The notes beneath the pieces were generated by a model. The model made no database searches, had not been told where the DNA came from, and saw only the letters and a program-made list of their open reading frames with translations. The position numbers were made by a program, and so were the translations under genes. 28,228 nucleotides of DNA from Deltaproteobacteria bacterium (GTDB lineage: Bacteria; JAEEML01), in contig JAEEML010000045.1 of assembly GCA_016283195.1 (NCBI GenBank), forward strand, positions 1-28,228, given 5' to 3'. Positions 9,070 to 16,711 of this stretch are shown here, piece by piece. Position 1 is the first letter of the stretch; the number at the start of each line of letters is the position of its first letter.

Positions 9070-9579
9070 TTACACTCCCAGCACCAATCCGCATTCCGGG
9101 CATTCTGCTCGCGCATCGGCCGGAGTAAAAGAGGTGCCGCAACCGGGGCAGGTAATGGGAGCGTCGCCATCCAGCTTTATTTCTTCATTGGCCGAAGGAG
9201 AATGGCAGCAGCAAGCAATTCCTTCTTTTTCCACACTTTTTTGAAAACGATCATTAAATATCTTTTGTACTCTTTCCAGCTCTTTGGGTTCACAGGCCAA
9301 AACACATGGTTGCTGGCCGTGGCAGTTGCAGCCGCCCTCGGCAGCCTGGATAGTGGTGGGAATATTGTAGCCAGCCAAAAGATCCTGACCTTCGCGGCAA
9401 GTGTCAATATAGCCCATGTGAATAACTACTACCTCCTTGCCCATGAGATAGCGATTCATTTCTATGGGGCTGGAACATATATCTGACTGCGGTTTTTCGG
9501 CAATTAAATCGGCATCGCAGTTTTTACAGTGGGTTATTCCTTCAACAAATTCACCTTTACATATTGGGCAATAGGGCAT
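9070..9579 (-). CDS. zinc-ribbon protein with DUF2007-like middle
   Basis: A 169-aa cytoplasmic protein with no signal peptide. An N-terminal zinc ribbon has C4, C7, C18 and C21; a C-terminal ribbon has C144, C147, C160 and C163. Between them, roughly residues 45-115, lies a ferredoxin-like stretch (VVVIHMGYIDTCREGQDLLA, then ACEPKELERVQKIF) resembling DUF2007 putative signal-transducing domains. Two extra Cys/His clusters, GGCNCHGQQPC and ACCCHSP, are unusual for DUF2007 and hint at additional metal binding. The start is fixed by GGAGG seven bases upstream on the minus strand. It converges tail to tail with mocA with a 1-bp gap, so no room is left for a separate terminator. Function unknown. 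Confidence 0.8.
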   Translation of the reverse strand: MPYCPICKGEFVEGITHCKNCDADLIAEKPQSDICSSPIEMNRYLMGKEVVVIHMGYIDTCREGQDLLAGYNIPTTIQAAEGGCNCHGQQPCVLACEPKELERVQKIFNDRFQKSVEKEGIACCCHSPSANEEIKLDGDAPITCPGCGTSFTPADARAECPECGLVLGV

Positions 9580-9614
9580 CTTTTCCTCCGTGGCGCCTTA
9601 AACAGCGTTGGCTA

Positions 9615-9643
9615 CTTATATACCAATAAGACTCTCCGGCAAA
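9615..9643 (-). promoter_or_regulatory. candidate promoter for the zinc-ribbon gene
   Basis: On the minus strand, TTTGCC (9638-9643), 17-bp spacer, TATAAG (9615-9620), about 36 bases ahead of the start codon at 9579. Confidence 0.4.
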
Positions 9644-9899
9644 GACTAAAAGGTTAGAATAGGTTTAGAACTCTCTGGTAAAAGCCATTTGATTTAGGGC
9701 TCTCAAAACAAGAACAAACTGGGGGCTCAAGAATTAATGGGGGGCAAAAATGAATGGGCTTGTTATTTCTCAATAAATAAGTTATTATTTCCGCATCACT
9801 TGGGCCAGAGGGCCGCTTTTTAAGGGGGCGCATGAAGATGCAGTATTTTCTAGTGCGCTACGTTAAAGCTTAAAAAGCAGAGGGGCGGCGCGCATTATA
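9644..9899. other. intergenic stretch, no gene seen
   Basis: Forms a roughly 320-bp gap with the promoter region before it. Only short frames occur, such as a 13-codon one at 9831. TATAAT at 9896-9901 on the plus strand overlaps the ATG of the following remnant and could be a leftover -10 element. Confidence 0.5.
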
Positions 9900-10091
9900 A
9901 TGGATAGTCAGCTAAACATAAGCTATTTACCTGTTCATTTTTACTTGCGCTTTGCCGCTCCGGTGCGCGCCGATGTACCGCCCCTTTTTGTCTTGCGCAG
10001 CGTGCTGGGCAAGGAGCTTAGATCCATGTGCTGCCTGGCTCCCACTGCCAGTTGTCAAGAGTGCATGTATATTTGTATCATTTGGGCATAA
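9900..10091 (+). pseudogene. possible N-terminal remnant of a Cas6/RAMP CRISPR endoribonuclease gene
   Basis: A 63-codon frame whose first 57 residues resemble the N-terminus of Cas6 RAMP proteins: a beta strand (LPVHFYLRF), then PPLFVLRSVLGKELRSMCC and a CxxC-type CQEC. This fits the family pattern of PP-x-x-h-LRS/R-x-x-h-G-x-x-LR-x-hC followed by paired cysteines. After CMY the similarity stops and a stop codon follows, so the RNA-binding C-terminal half with the glycine-rich loop is missing. There are no other cas genes and no repeat array in the window. The TATAAT overlapping the ATG also argues against normal expression from this start. This rests on recalled family patterns, and a spurious frame is possible. 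Confidence 0.35.
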
Positions 10092-10110
10092 AAACGGAAT
10101 AAAAGGTTTA

Positions 10111-10750
10111 ATGATGTATTGTGTTTTTTATAGATATTTTACTATAGAGCCAGATTATGAAGAAGGTAGTTGTTTACCACCTGAAATTAAAGAACTATTA
10201 CATGGCGATGAACAGCTTAAAAAAATATATGGTTGTATAGAATCAATTTATACAAACACCTCTGTAAGTCGTGTTATTAGACATTATGTGGATACCGTGC
10301 CTGTTGTCTCCTAGCCTTTCTTGCTTTCCGTTTTTTGAAACAAAGACCTTGTTGGCAAACAATAATAGTAATTTTGCTTATATCTTAGATAGTAAAATAC
10401 CTGTAGAATTTGTGGAAAAATTAAATACATCTAGTTGTTTTTATGATATTGCTAAGTCTATAGACAAACATTTAACAGTGCATATTAAAAGCATTATTAA
10501 AGAGTATGACTTTAATGATGAAAGCTATCCAGACAGTTCTGGTTTAAATGGAATTGTTAATCAAGAATATACCAACTTGTTGCAGCTTTGGCAACTATGC
10601 CATCAAGCAGAAAAAGAGATGTTAAATATTTGCCCTGCTTTAGTTTTTTCACAAACAGCTTCCCATAAGATGAGAATGATAATTGAGCAAATTCATCGGT
10701 ATGTTTCTTTCTATAACAAGAAAGAAGTGCCATATCAAGTGATTGCATAA
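10111..10750 (+). pseudogene. hypothetical gene split by a frameshift near 10310
   Basis: Two frames look like consecutive parts of one AT-rich coding sequence. Frame one runs from ATG 10111 to a stop at 10312-10314 (67 aa, with EPDYEEGSCLPPEIKELLHG). Frame two is open from 10271 to 10750 and reads like real protein from about 10310 (NNSNFAYILDSKIPVEFVEK, then IIKEYDFNDESYPDSSGLNG). A single-base shift around 10305-10315 would join them into a protein of about 210 aa. Composition is more AT-rich than gyrA or clpX. No family is recognised. A programmed shift or two separate small genes cannot be excluded, but decay is simplest given the neighbouring fragments. Confidence 0.4.
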
Positions 10751-10765
10751 AAAAACCTGCATTAA

Positions 10766-10914
10766 ATATTTTTCTTTGCTATCCTAGCTAAGGACTTAGG
10801 TTATGACCAAAAGAAGGTATACTTTGAAAGACAAAAAGATTTACAGTTTGCAAAACTTGGTGAATCAGCTCGGTGCTATGCCGATTACCAAACCGAATCT
10901 TATGATGTGGATTA
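10766..10914 (+). pseudogene. short coding-like fragment, unrecognised
   Basis: In the same frame as the preceding hypothetical but beyond two stop codons. Residues such as AKDLGYDQKKVYFERQKDLQ and ESARCYADYQTE look protein-like, ending with a stop at 10912-10914. It lacks a start codon and reads as a decayed gene end. It may also be chance. Confidence 0.25.
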
Positions 10915-11173
10915 ATTCAATTCCGATTGTCCCCATTGAAGAAATGCCACATGCACCTCTGCTATTGTATGGCGATTTCCAATACATACTCTTATAATTG
11001 TGAGCTGAAAAACCCTCATTTAGGTCTGAACGCTTTGAACTGTGATCTCTCCCGCTAACACTGAAAACTACTACCTTTCGCCCCTCCATCAAAGAGAGAT
11101 GGGCTCCGTTTAATTGTCTACTTGGAAGGGGACTGGTTACTATTTAATATCTCCTTCCACCAGCCGCCCAAAC
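10915..11173. other. non-coding stretch before the first AAA/PD-(D/E)XK gene
   Basis: No convincing frame on either strand, no tRNA and no clear hairpin with a T-run. Probably residue of earlier rearrangement. Confidence 0.4.
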
Positions 11174-11174
11174 C

Positions 11175-11183
11175 TGCTATACT
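11175..11183 (+). promoter_or_regulatory. extended -10 promoter element of AAA/PD-(D/E)XK copy 1
   Basis: TGCTATACT, an extended -10 (TGnTATAAT type), with no good -35. Transcription would begin about 12 bases before the ATG, essentially at the ribosome site GGAGG (11192-11196), so the leader would be very short. The same element precedes the second copy and the macro-domain gene. Confidence 0.5.
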
Positions 11184-11201
11184 GCGCCGCCGGAGGAAGT
11201 C

Positions 11202-12752
11202 ATGAGTAAGCGTATGTTCCCCATCGGTATGCAAACATTTAGTGATATTCGCGCGCGAGGTGCTATTTACATAGACAAGTCTGCGCTCATTTACAAGCTG
11301 GTAACCGAGGGCAAAGTCTATTTCCTCTCCCGGCCGCGCCGTTTCGGTAAAAGCCTTTTAATTTCCACCCTTGAAGCCTATTTTAAAGGGCAAAAAGAGC
11401 TTTTTAGCGGGCTTGCCATAGAAAAGCTGGAAAATGAGTGGATAAAATACCCGGTTTTTCGCTTTGATTTTAGTTACAAAAAATCGGCAACACCGGAGGG
11501 CCTTTCCAATTTAATGGACAATTTGCTCTCCGAATATGAGGCTCGCTATACTGTTCCCAAGGCTCCGGTGAATGATTATGCCCTAAGGCTAAAAAATCTC
11601 ATCACTACTGCCCACGAACAAACAGGGCAACAAGTGGTGATTTTGATTGATGAATATGATGCGCCGCTTTTGGATACCATGGCCGATGCGGCCACCTTTA
11701 AAACGCTGCGCACCATGATGCGCGATTTTTACAGCCCCTTAAAAGCTGCCGATGCCCACCTAAAATTTATTTTTTTATCCGGCATTACCAAGTTCAGCCA
11801 GCTCAGTATTTTTAGCGAGCTCAATAATCTTAAAAATATCAGCATGAAAGATGAATATGCTGCTCTTTGCGGCATCACCAAAGAGGAGCTAAAAACGGCC
11901 TTGCAACCGGAAGTGGCAGAAATGGCCGCCAAGTTGCAAATTAGTTCTGAAGAGACTTATGAGCTGCTCAAAAATATGTATGACGGCTACCACTTTAGCA
12001 AAAATTCGCCGGATATTTTTAACCCCTTTAGCCTCTTAAATGCTTTGCAGGATAAAGATCTTAATCATTATTGGTATTCCACCGGCACGCCAACGCATCT
12101 CACCGAAATGGTTAGTAAATACACCCTGCGCCCCGAAGATTTGGAGGGCTTTTTGGCTGGGGAGATGGATTTTAATGTGCCCTTTGAAGGGGCTGAAACA
12201 CCCATCCCGGCGCTTTACCAAAGCGGCTATTTAACTATAAAAAAATTCGATGGTTATGATTACATTCTGGGCTTTCCTAACGAAGAGGTTAGAGTGAGCT
12301 TTTTAAAGGGGCTCATGCCATATTATACCAAGAAGACAGCCAGCGAGAATAACTCTGTAATTCAGCGGAGTTTGCGCTTTTTGAGAAATCACGATATTGA
12401 TAGTGCGCTCACTCTTTTGCGCTCATTTTTCAGCTCCATACCCTATAATGCCGAGCGCCAGGACGAAGCGCACTATAAAACCATTTTTTATCTTATTTTT
12501 ACTTTAGCGAGCGAATACAGCGTGCGCACCGAAGAATGTACTGCCGCCGGCCGATCCGATGCCCTCATCGAGACAGAAGACACCATTTATCTCTTTGAAT
12601 TTAAACTATCCGGCACAGCCGAAGAGGCGCTTAAGCAGATAGATGACAAAGGTTATGCCATAAAATATGCGGCTGGGGAGAAAAAAGTGGTTAAAATCGG
12701 CGTTAATTTTGATAAAGAGAAGCGCACTATCGAGCGCTGGGTAATTGGCTAA
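11202..12752 (+). CDS. AAA-ATPase-like / PD-(D/E)XK nuclease-fold protein, copy 1
   Basis: A 516-aa member of the AAA-ATPase_like (PF09820) plus PDDEXK_9 (PF08011) family, which is multi-copy in many gut and aquatic bacteria and has no established role. The N-terminal P-loop reads RPRRFGKSLLISTL (a degenerate Walker A typical of the family), and Walker B is VVILIDEYDAPLLD. The C-terminal nuclease-fold core is GRSDALIETEDTIYLFEFKL, giving the D...ExK triad. The ATG is fixed by GGAGG five bases upstream. Its last 125 residues match copy 2 (20597-22144) at all but one position, while three internal segments differ strongly: about residues 90-145, 346-356 and 380-402. Whether it cuts DNA is untested; it could be a defence, mobile or housekeeping-parasite gene. 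Confidence 0.92.
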   Translation: MSKRMFPIGMQTFSDIRARGAIYIDKSALIYKLVTEGKVYFLSRPRRFGKSLLISTLEAYFKGQKELFSGLAIEKLENEWIKYPVFRFDFSYKKSATPEGLSNLMDNLLSEYEARYTVPKAPVNDYALRLKNLITTAHEQTGQQVVILIDEYDAPLLDTMADAATFKTLRTMMRDFYSPLKAADAHLKFIFLSGITKFSQLSIFSELNNLKNISMKDEYAALCGITKEELKTALQPEVAEMAAKLQISSEETYELLKNMYDGYHFSKNSPDIFNPFSLLNALQDKDLNHYWYSTGTPTHLTEMVSKYTLRPEDLEGFLAGEMDFNVPFEGAETPIPALYQSGYLTIKKFDGYDYILGFPNEEVRVSFLKGLMPYYTKKTASENNSVIQRSLRFLRNHDIDSALTLLRSFFSSIPYNAERQDEAHYKTIFYLIFTLASEYSVRTEECTAAGRSDALIETEDTIYLFEFKLSGTAEEALKQIDDKGYAIKYAAGEKKVVKIGVNFDKEKRTIERWVIG

Positions 12753-12842
12753 AATTTTCCCAAAAATCACCTACTATTTCTCACAGATAGGGCGCTAGAA
12801 CCTACTAAAACGCAAGAGTTTTGCTGGCCATGAAGGGTGGGG
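12753..12842 (+). repeat. conserved 3' flank shared by both AAA/PD-(D/E)XK copies
   Basis: About 90 non-coding bases nearly identical to 22145-22234. Contains two CCTACTA direct repeats and a small inverted repeat AAAAC...GTTTT. No T-run follows, so it is not a clear intrinsic terminator. Confidence 0.7.
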
Positions 12843-12907
12843 CAGTAGTTTTATATAACTATAGGCTGTAGCAGGTGGTGCACGCTCACAGGCATGAAAA
12901 AGAAAGA

Positions 12908-13414
12908 TTATTCAGCCTTTTGAAGTGCCTCTCTATAAATCCCCGCCATATCGTTACCAAAGCAGCAAAAAATAACCTTTTTCACCTTTTGGGCCGGATA
13001 CTCGCGGACTTCCCGCACGGCAATAGCGGCGGCCTCCGCCCAGGGATAGCCGTAAACGCCGGTGGAAATCGCTGGGAAGGCGATAGAAGCGCAATTATTT
13101 TCCTCAGCTAGTTTAAGGCAATTTTGGTAGCAGGAGGCCAAAAGAGTCGGTTCTCCATGCCGGCCGTCACGATATACCGGCCCCGGAGTGTGAATGACAA
13201 ACATGGCCGGGAGCCTAAAGCCCGGGGTGATTTTGGCCCCACCGGTCGCGCAGCCATTTAATGGAATGCAGGCTTGTAAAAGCTCCGGGCCGGCGGCACG
13301 ATGAATGGCGCCATCGACTCCACCGCCGCCCAGTAGCGAGCAATTGGCGGCGTTTACGATGGCATCGACTTTTAGAGTGGTTATGTCGCCTTCGAGAACT
13401 TCGATGTCCAGCAT
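12908..13414 (-). CDS. macro-domain protein (ADP-ribose / O-acetyl-ADP-ribose processing)
   Basis: A 168-aa single macro domain, close in length to E. coli YmdB (177 aa), which deacetylates O-acetyl-ADP-ribose; relatives remove ADP-ribose from proteins. The hallmark ADP-ribose-binding stretch is [20 protein letters not shown] followed by AIHRAAG. The second loop is [18 protein letters not shown]. The start [10 protein letters not shown] at 13414 is chosen because AGGAG lies seven bases upstream; upstream in-frame ATGs (for example 13441) lack such a site. It has its own candidate promoter, so it may be expressed separately from the operon 122 bp upstream. It is not secreted, unlike the three neighbouring products, so a direct partnership is uncertain. 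Confidence 0.93.
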   Translation of the reverse strand: MLDIEVLEGDITTLKVDAIVNAANCSLLGGGGVDGAIHRAAGPELLQACIPLNGCATGGAKITPGFRLPAMFVIHTPGPVYRDGRHGEPTLLASCYQNCLKLAEENNCASIAFPAISTGVYGYPWAEAAAIAVREVREYPAQKVKKVIFCCFGNDMAGIYREALQKAE

Positions 13415-13453
13415 GGTAAACTCCTGAAGGTTATTAGTCATGGCACCGCGGGG

Positions 13454-13462
13454 AGTATAGCA
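13454..13462 (-). promoter_or_regulatory. extended -10 promoter element of the macro-domain gene
   Basis: TGCTATACT on the minus strand, the same nine bases as at both AAA/PD-(D/E)XK genes, about 40 bases ahead of the start at 13414. No clear -35. Confidence 0.45.
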
Positions 13463-13536
13463 GGGGAAGGAAAGTGGGGGAAGGGGTGTTTTGAGTCGGC
13501 TGCAATTTGGAACAAGCAAGGGTAATGCATGGGAAG

Positions 13537-15879
13537 CTAATTAAGATAATTATACCGGCGCTGTTTGTCCTCTATTGTAATAAATTTCATTCGTGGGCTG
13601 GGGCGGAAGATTTTTTCATAGACATAACGGCGAATCTGGTTATCGAGGTCAGTTTTTAGGGCATTAAGGTAATACTTATCTTCATCATCATTTGAATACG
13701 CCCGCTGGAGCTCATGAATAACCGATAAAATCACATATTTTTCGGCATAATCATTGCTGTTCCGATAATCTTTTTTCCCATCATTTGTTAGTGAAAAAGT
13801 ACCCAGATCTTTTCCATTGATAGTAGCTCCGGTGGGCGAAATCCTGAGCTTTTTCCAATCCCCATAATAAAAATATTCAGGAGCTTCATTTTTAAAAAAT
13901 GGTAATTTTTTTATATTCATTTTTATTTTTTCTAACTGATCACCAGCCCAATTATTGGCATAAACATTAGGAAAAAAGCGTAAGGTGGCAGAGTCGAAAA
14001 TTAACGCATGAATATCATTATCTTTCACCCCCAAATCAACGCCCAGTATCGACAAGTTAAATTTAAAATATTGTTGGCTAAAAAGAAGAATAAAGGCGTT
14101 TGATATTTCATGGCCGTTATTAATTTTTGTTAATCGCTCGTTGATATCACCTCCAGTTAGGTCTTGGCATTTGTTTTCTGGAATATGATAGCAAGCAAAC
14201 ATGATGTCGCCGCGTTCTTCTTTGCTTATTTCAATTTTTTCTCCTGTGTCATAAGAGTATCGCGCATTTTCGAGACGTGATTCAAAAAGGTGGTAAAAGA
14301 AATCATTTCTCTTTTTATCATTCAATTGGGCAATTACAGGACGAGAAGCAATAACGTTTCCGCTTTTAAGAGCATCAATATATTTCTTAGTTTCTGTCTC
14401 ATCAAGACCTAACATTGTTTGTTTTTGCAAAAAGTATTGTTTAAGATAACGGGCAGTTTTAAATGCAGAGGTCAATTCCACATAATTATATTTAAGTTTC
14501 GCATTATTATCAATTCTAATCGCTTTATCTATAGATTTCTCTCTGCCCTCTTTCGTATTAAAATCAGTACCTGCATCAAATAATTCAAACATTAATTCTG
14601 TCAGGTTATCAAAATCGCTGTCTTCTGTTGCTATAATTTTGTTTGTACTTTTCCATCTGAGATCTTTAATTTGTCTAAGAGCCTTAATATATTTTTCTTC
14701 TTGAGACAGTTTATCTTTGGTTCTTGTATTTTTGCGCAAAAGGTCTTCAGCCAGGGTAGGAATCTCGTCTAAATTGCTTTCTGTGCTATTAATCGCCTTT
14801 TGAACCTTATAAAAGGCATCGATGTATTTTTCGTATTCCTCGTTTCGTTTCCTATCGTCTTCCGGTTCTCTCAGCGAAGTGGCAAGATAAACCAAAGCCC
14901 TCGCTTGCCTATCTTCAGGTTTATTAATTTTTTCGTCTTTAAGATCAACATAGTAAATCCGTCCATGTTTATAAATAAACATTGTGTGATAGTTATCGCT
15001 GGCATAACCTAAAACAGCATCCTCTTCTTTATAGTGGAAGGGGTCAAAATACATGAAAATTTGTACTCTGTCTTTACCTGTATTTTCTTCACCTGTATTT
15101 GTATCGCGTACGTTTTTATAAAATTCTTTGTTGTCTCCTTTAAAAGGAAGGCCACTGTCACCGATTCGTATTTTCCATTTCTCTTTTTTGCTGCTAATGA
15201 CCAGAGAATCGCGGTAAAACATATCATCTTTATTTTCATTAATCTCCAAATCATCCAAAATAGCGGCGTTGCCAGCAATTTTTAAATCAAGCAGCAGCCA
15301 TTTCAACCTGTAAGTATTAAAATATTCACCTACTTCTGTTTTAATTTGTTCGCCAGTGATATTATTGAGAACTTTTTCAGCCATTTTCTGGGCATCAGTG
15401 AGAATCCCTAATTCAACAGCATAATCCCTGGCTTTTTGTTCATAAACATCGGTTACAATCCTTATGCGGCCAACATTATCAGAATTATTACCTTCGGCAT
15501 CCGCACGTATCTCGACTGTGCCCAAATTAGTACTGCCCAAAATCTCAACTTTAAAGCCATCATCACCGTTTTTATTGCTTTTATTCAGGTCAATACCAGC
15601 TTTTACTTCATAGGTTCTGATTGCGATATATGGGCCATCCTTACCTTCAAAAACTTGAAGAAAATCCAAACGACGTTTAGCGGTCACCAGCTTCATCTCG
15701 TTTTTAATTTTTGTGATGGAAATATGGGTGTCGTATGTTTTGGATTGACGGAGTCCTAATGAAAAAGGCAGACTCTTGTATATGATGGCTTTAATATCAT
15801 CTAAAGAGCAGCCGGTTAGGCAAAAAGCACATAGCAGAAGTAAGGAGAATTTAGTGGTTGCTGAGTTAGTTTTATACAT
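13537..15879 (-). CDS. large lipoprotein with N-terminal DUF4230-like module
   Basis: A 780-aa exported protein. The ATG at 15879 is preferred: AAGGTGG lies upstream and the product begins with a lipoprotein signal ending LTGC (Cys24). An in-frame ATG at 15900 would overlap the upstream gene and lacks a ribosome site. Residues about 54-175 resemble DUF4230: an early strand with KLVTAKRR, the KAGIDLNK turn (93-100), then the helix [20 protein letters not shown]. The remaining 600 residues are unrecognised: a beta-rich section ([12 protein letters not shown]), long charged helices around 330-480, and a globular C-terminus ending in basic residues. It is AT-rich and Asn/Lys-rich compared with the housekeeping genes. 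It is the third gene of a minus-strand operon starting at 20049. DUF4230 has no known activity. The similarity is by eye and moderate. Confidence 0.75.
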   Translation of the reverse strand: MYKTNSATTKFSLLLLCAFCLTGCSLDDIKAIIYKSLPFSLGLRQSKTYDTHISITKIKNEMKLVTAKRRLDFLQVFEGKDGPYIAIRTYEVKAGIDLNKSNKNGDDGFKVEILGSTNLGTVEIRADAEGNNSDNVGRIRIVTDVYEQKARDYAVELGILTDAQKMAEKVLNNITGEQIKTEVGEYFNTYRLKWLLLDLKIAGNAAILDDLEINENKDDMFYRDSLVISSKKEKWKIRIGDSGLPFKGDNKEFYKNVRDTNTGEENTGKDRVQIFMYFDPFHYKEEDAVLGYASDNYHTMFIYKHGRIYYVDLKDEKINKPEDRQARALVYLATSLREPEDDRKRNEEYEKYIDAFYKVQKAINSTESNLDEIPTLAEDLLRKNTRTKDKLSQEEKYIKALRQIKDLRWKSTNKIIATEDSDFDNLTELMFELFDAGTDFNTKEGREKSIDKAIRIDNNAKLKYNYVELTSAFKTARYLKQYFLQKQTMLGLDETETKKYIDALKSGNVIASRPVIAQLNDKKRNDFFYHLFESRLENARYSYDTGEKIEISKEERGDIMFACYHIPENKCQDLTGGDINERLTKINNGHEISNAFILLFSQQYFKFNLSILGVDLGVKDNDIHALIFDSATLRFFPNVYANNWAGDQLEKIKMNIKKLPFFKNEAPEYFYYGDWKKLRISPTGATINGKDLGTFSLTNDGKKDYRNSNDYAEKYVILSVIHELQRAYSNDDEDKYYLNALKTDLDNQIRRYVYEKIFRPSPRMKFITIEDKQRRYNYLN

Positions 15880-15892
15880 TTTGTTCACCACC

Positions 15893-16711
15893 TTAATCAT
15901 TTAGGTTTATTTCAACATGGTCATAATCGGAATGTGTAGCTACGAATTCTTCCAGGCTAGTTAAAAATGTACCATAAATATTAGTCTCTTCTAAGTTTTT
16001 CTTGAAAAGAAATCCGTTGTCTTCATCGATAATTTGCTTTTCAAATTCTTTTTGAATTTCCGGTTTTATCTTTTTTATCTGATCGTCAGGTGTCATAGTA
16101 TTGGTTATTAAATCTTTGTTGTAGTTTATTATTGAGCCAGCCTGAAGTATTTTTATTGGCTTTGATTCCATTGTATATACCGGTATAACATCTGTTATAT
16201 TTACTTTGACATTAAATGGTAGGTCAGATGAATTTTTTTGGTAATCAAAAACAAGAGTTTTTGTGTCTCTGCTACTTCTTTCTTTATTTATTACCAAACT
16301 TTCAATATCGGCAAATGAGATCTCAGCTTTACCTTTAATGAGGTATATATATATCTCCTTAGTATATTCAGAATTCGCAATAATAGTATCCCGTGATTCT
16401 TCTTGAACGATAAATTTATTGAAACTAATTTCTTGAAATATAAGTTCCTGCTTCTGCAGATCGGCCAAATTGAATTCTTCAAACATATTCTGAGAATTAA
16501 TATAGCAGGCTATTCCAAATGGCACTAAAAATGCCAGAACAAGGCAAATAATTGTTGAAATAATAATTCGCTTAATTGAAAAAAGTTTTTTAATACTCTT
16601 GGGAACCATTGGCTTGCGTGATAATACGCCAAGAGTAATAATAAGGACAATAAAAATAAACGCTATAGCCCATGTAATCAGGTAATACTTATTAATATCA
16701 GTGGTGTTCAT
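15893..16711 (-). CDS. two-TM envelope protein, tentatively DUF4230-like
   Basis: A 272-aa protein with two N-terminal membrane segments (about residues 10-31 and 48-68). The loop between them is very basic (SRKPMVPKSIKKLFSIKR), which by the positive-inside rule places it in the cytoplasm and both termini in the periplasm. The roughly 200-residue periplasmic part has a strand pattern IYLIKGKAEISFADIESL reminiscent of the KAGIDL region of the next gene, and a charged helix (DDQIKKIKPEIQKEFEKQI) in the same relative place. It may therefore be a diverged DUF4230-type domain. The start overlaps the ankyrin gene stop as ATGA, so translation is probably coupled. It ends just before the lipoprotein gene. 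Function unknown. Confidence 0.75.
   Translation of the reverse strand: MNTTDINKYYLITWAIAFIFIVLIITLGVLSRKPMVPKSIKKLFSIKRIIISTIICLVLAFLVPFGIACYINSQNMFEEFNLADLQKQELIFQEISFNKFIVQEESRDTIIANSEYTKEIYIYLIKGKAEISFADIESLVINKERSSRDTKTLVFDYQKNSSDLPFNVKVNITDVIPVYTMESKPIKILQAGSIINYNKDLITNTMTPDDQIKKIKPEIQKEFEKQIIDEDNGFLFKKNLEETNIYGTFLTSLEEFVATHSDYDHVEINLND

Larger units (their letters stand above)
11174..12842 (+). repeat. direct repeat copy 1: promoter, AAA/PD-(D/E)XK gene and conserved 3' flank
   Basis: Shares with 20568-22234 the promoter and ribosome site (CTGCTATACTGCGCCGCC then GGAGGAAGTC), the gene itself, and about 90 bases after the stop that differ at only two or three positions. Identity begins at CTGCTATACT and ends at GGGTGGGG. 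Both copies point the same way and lie about 7.7 kb apart. Confidence 0.85.

Noticed and set aside
10803-10997. 64-codon plus-strand frame with an ATG
   Set aside because: No ribosome site and no family; a different frame in the same place (10766-10914) looks more protein-like.
9580-11173. A CRISPR array beside the possible cas6 remnant
   Set aside because: No regularly spaced repeats were found in this stretch or anywhere in the window.
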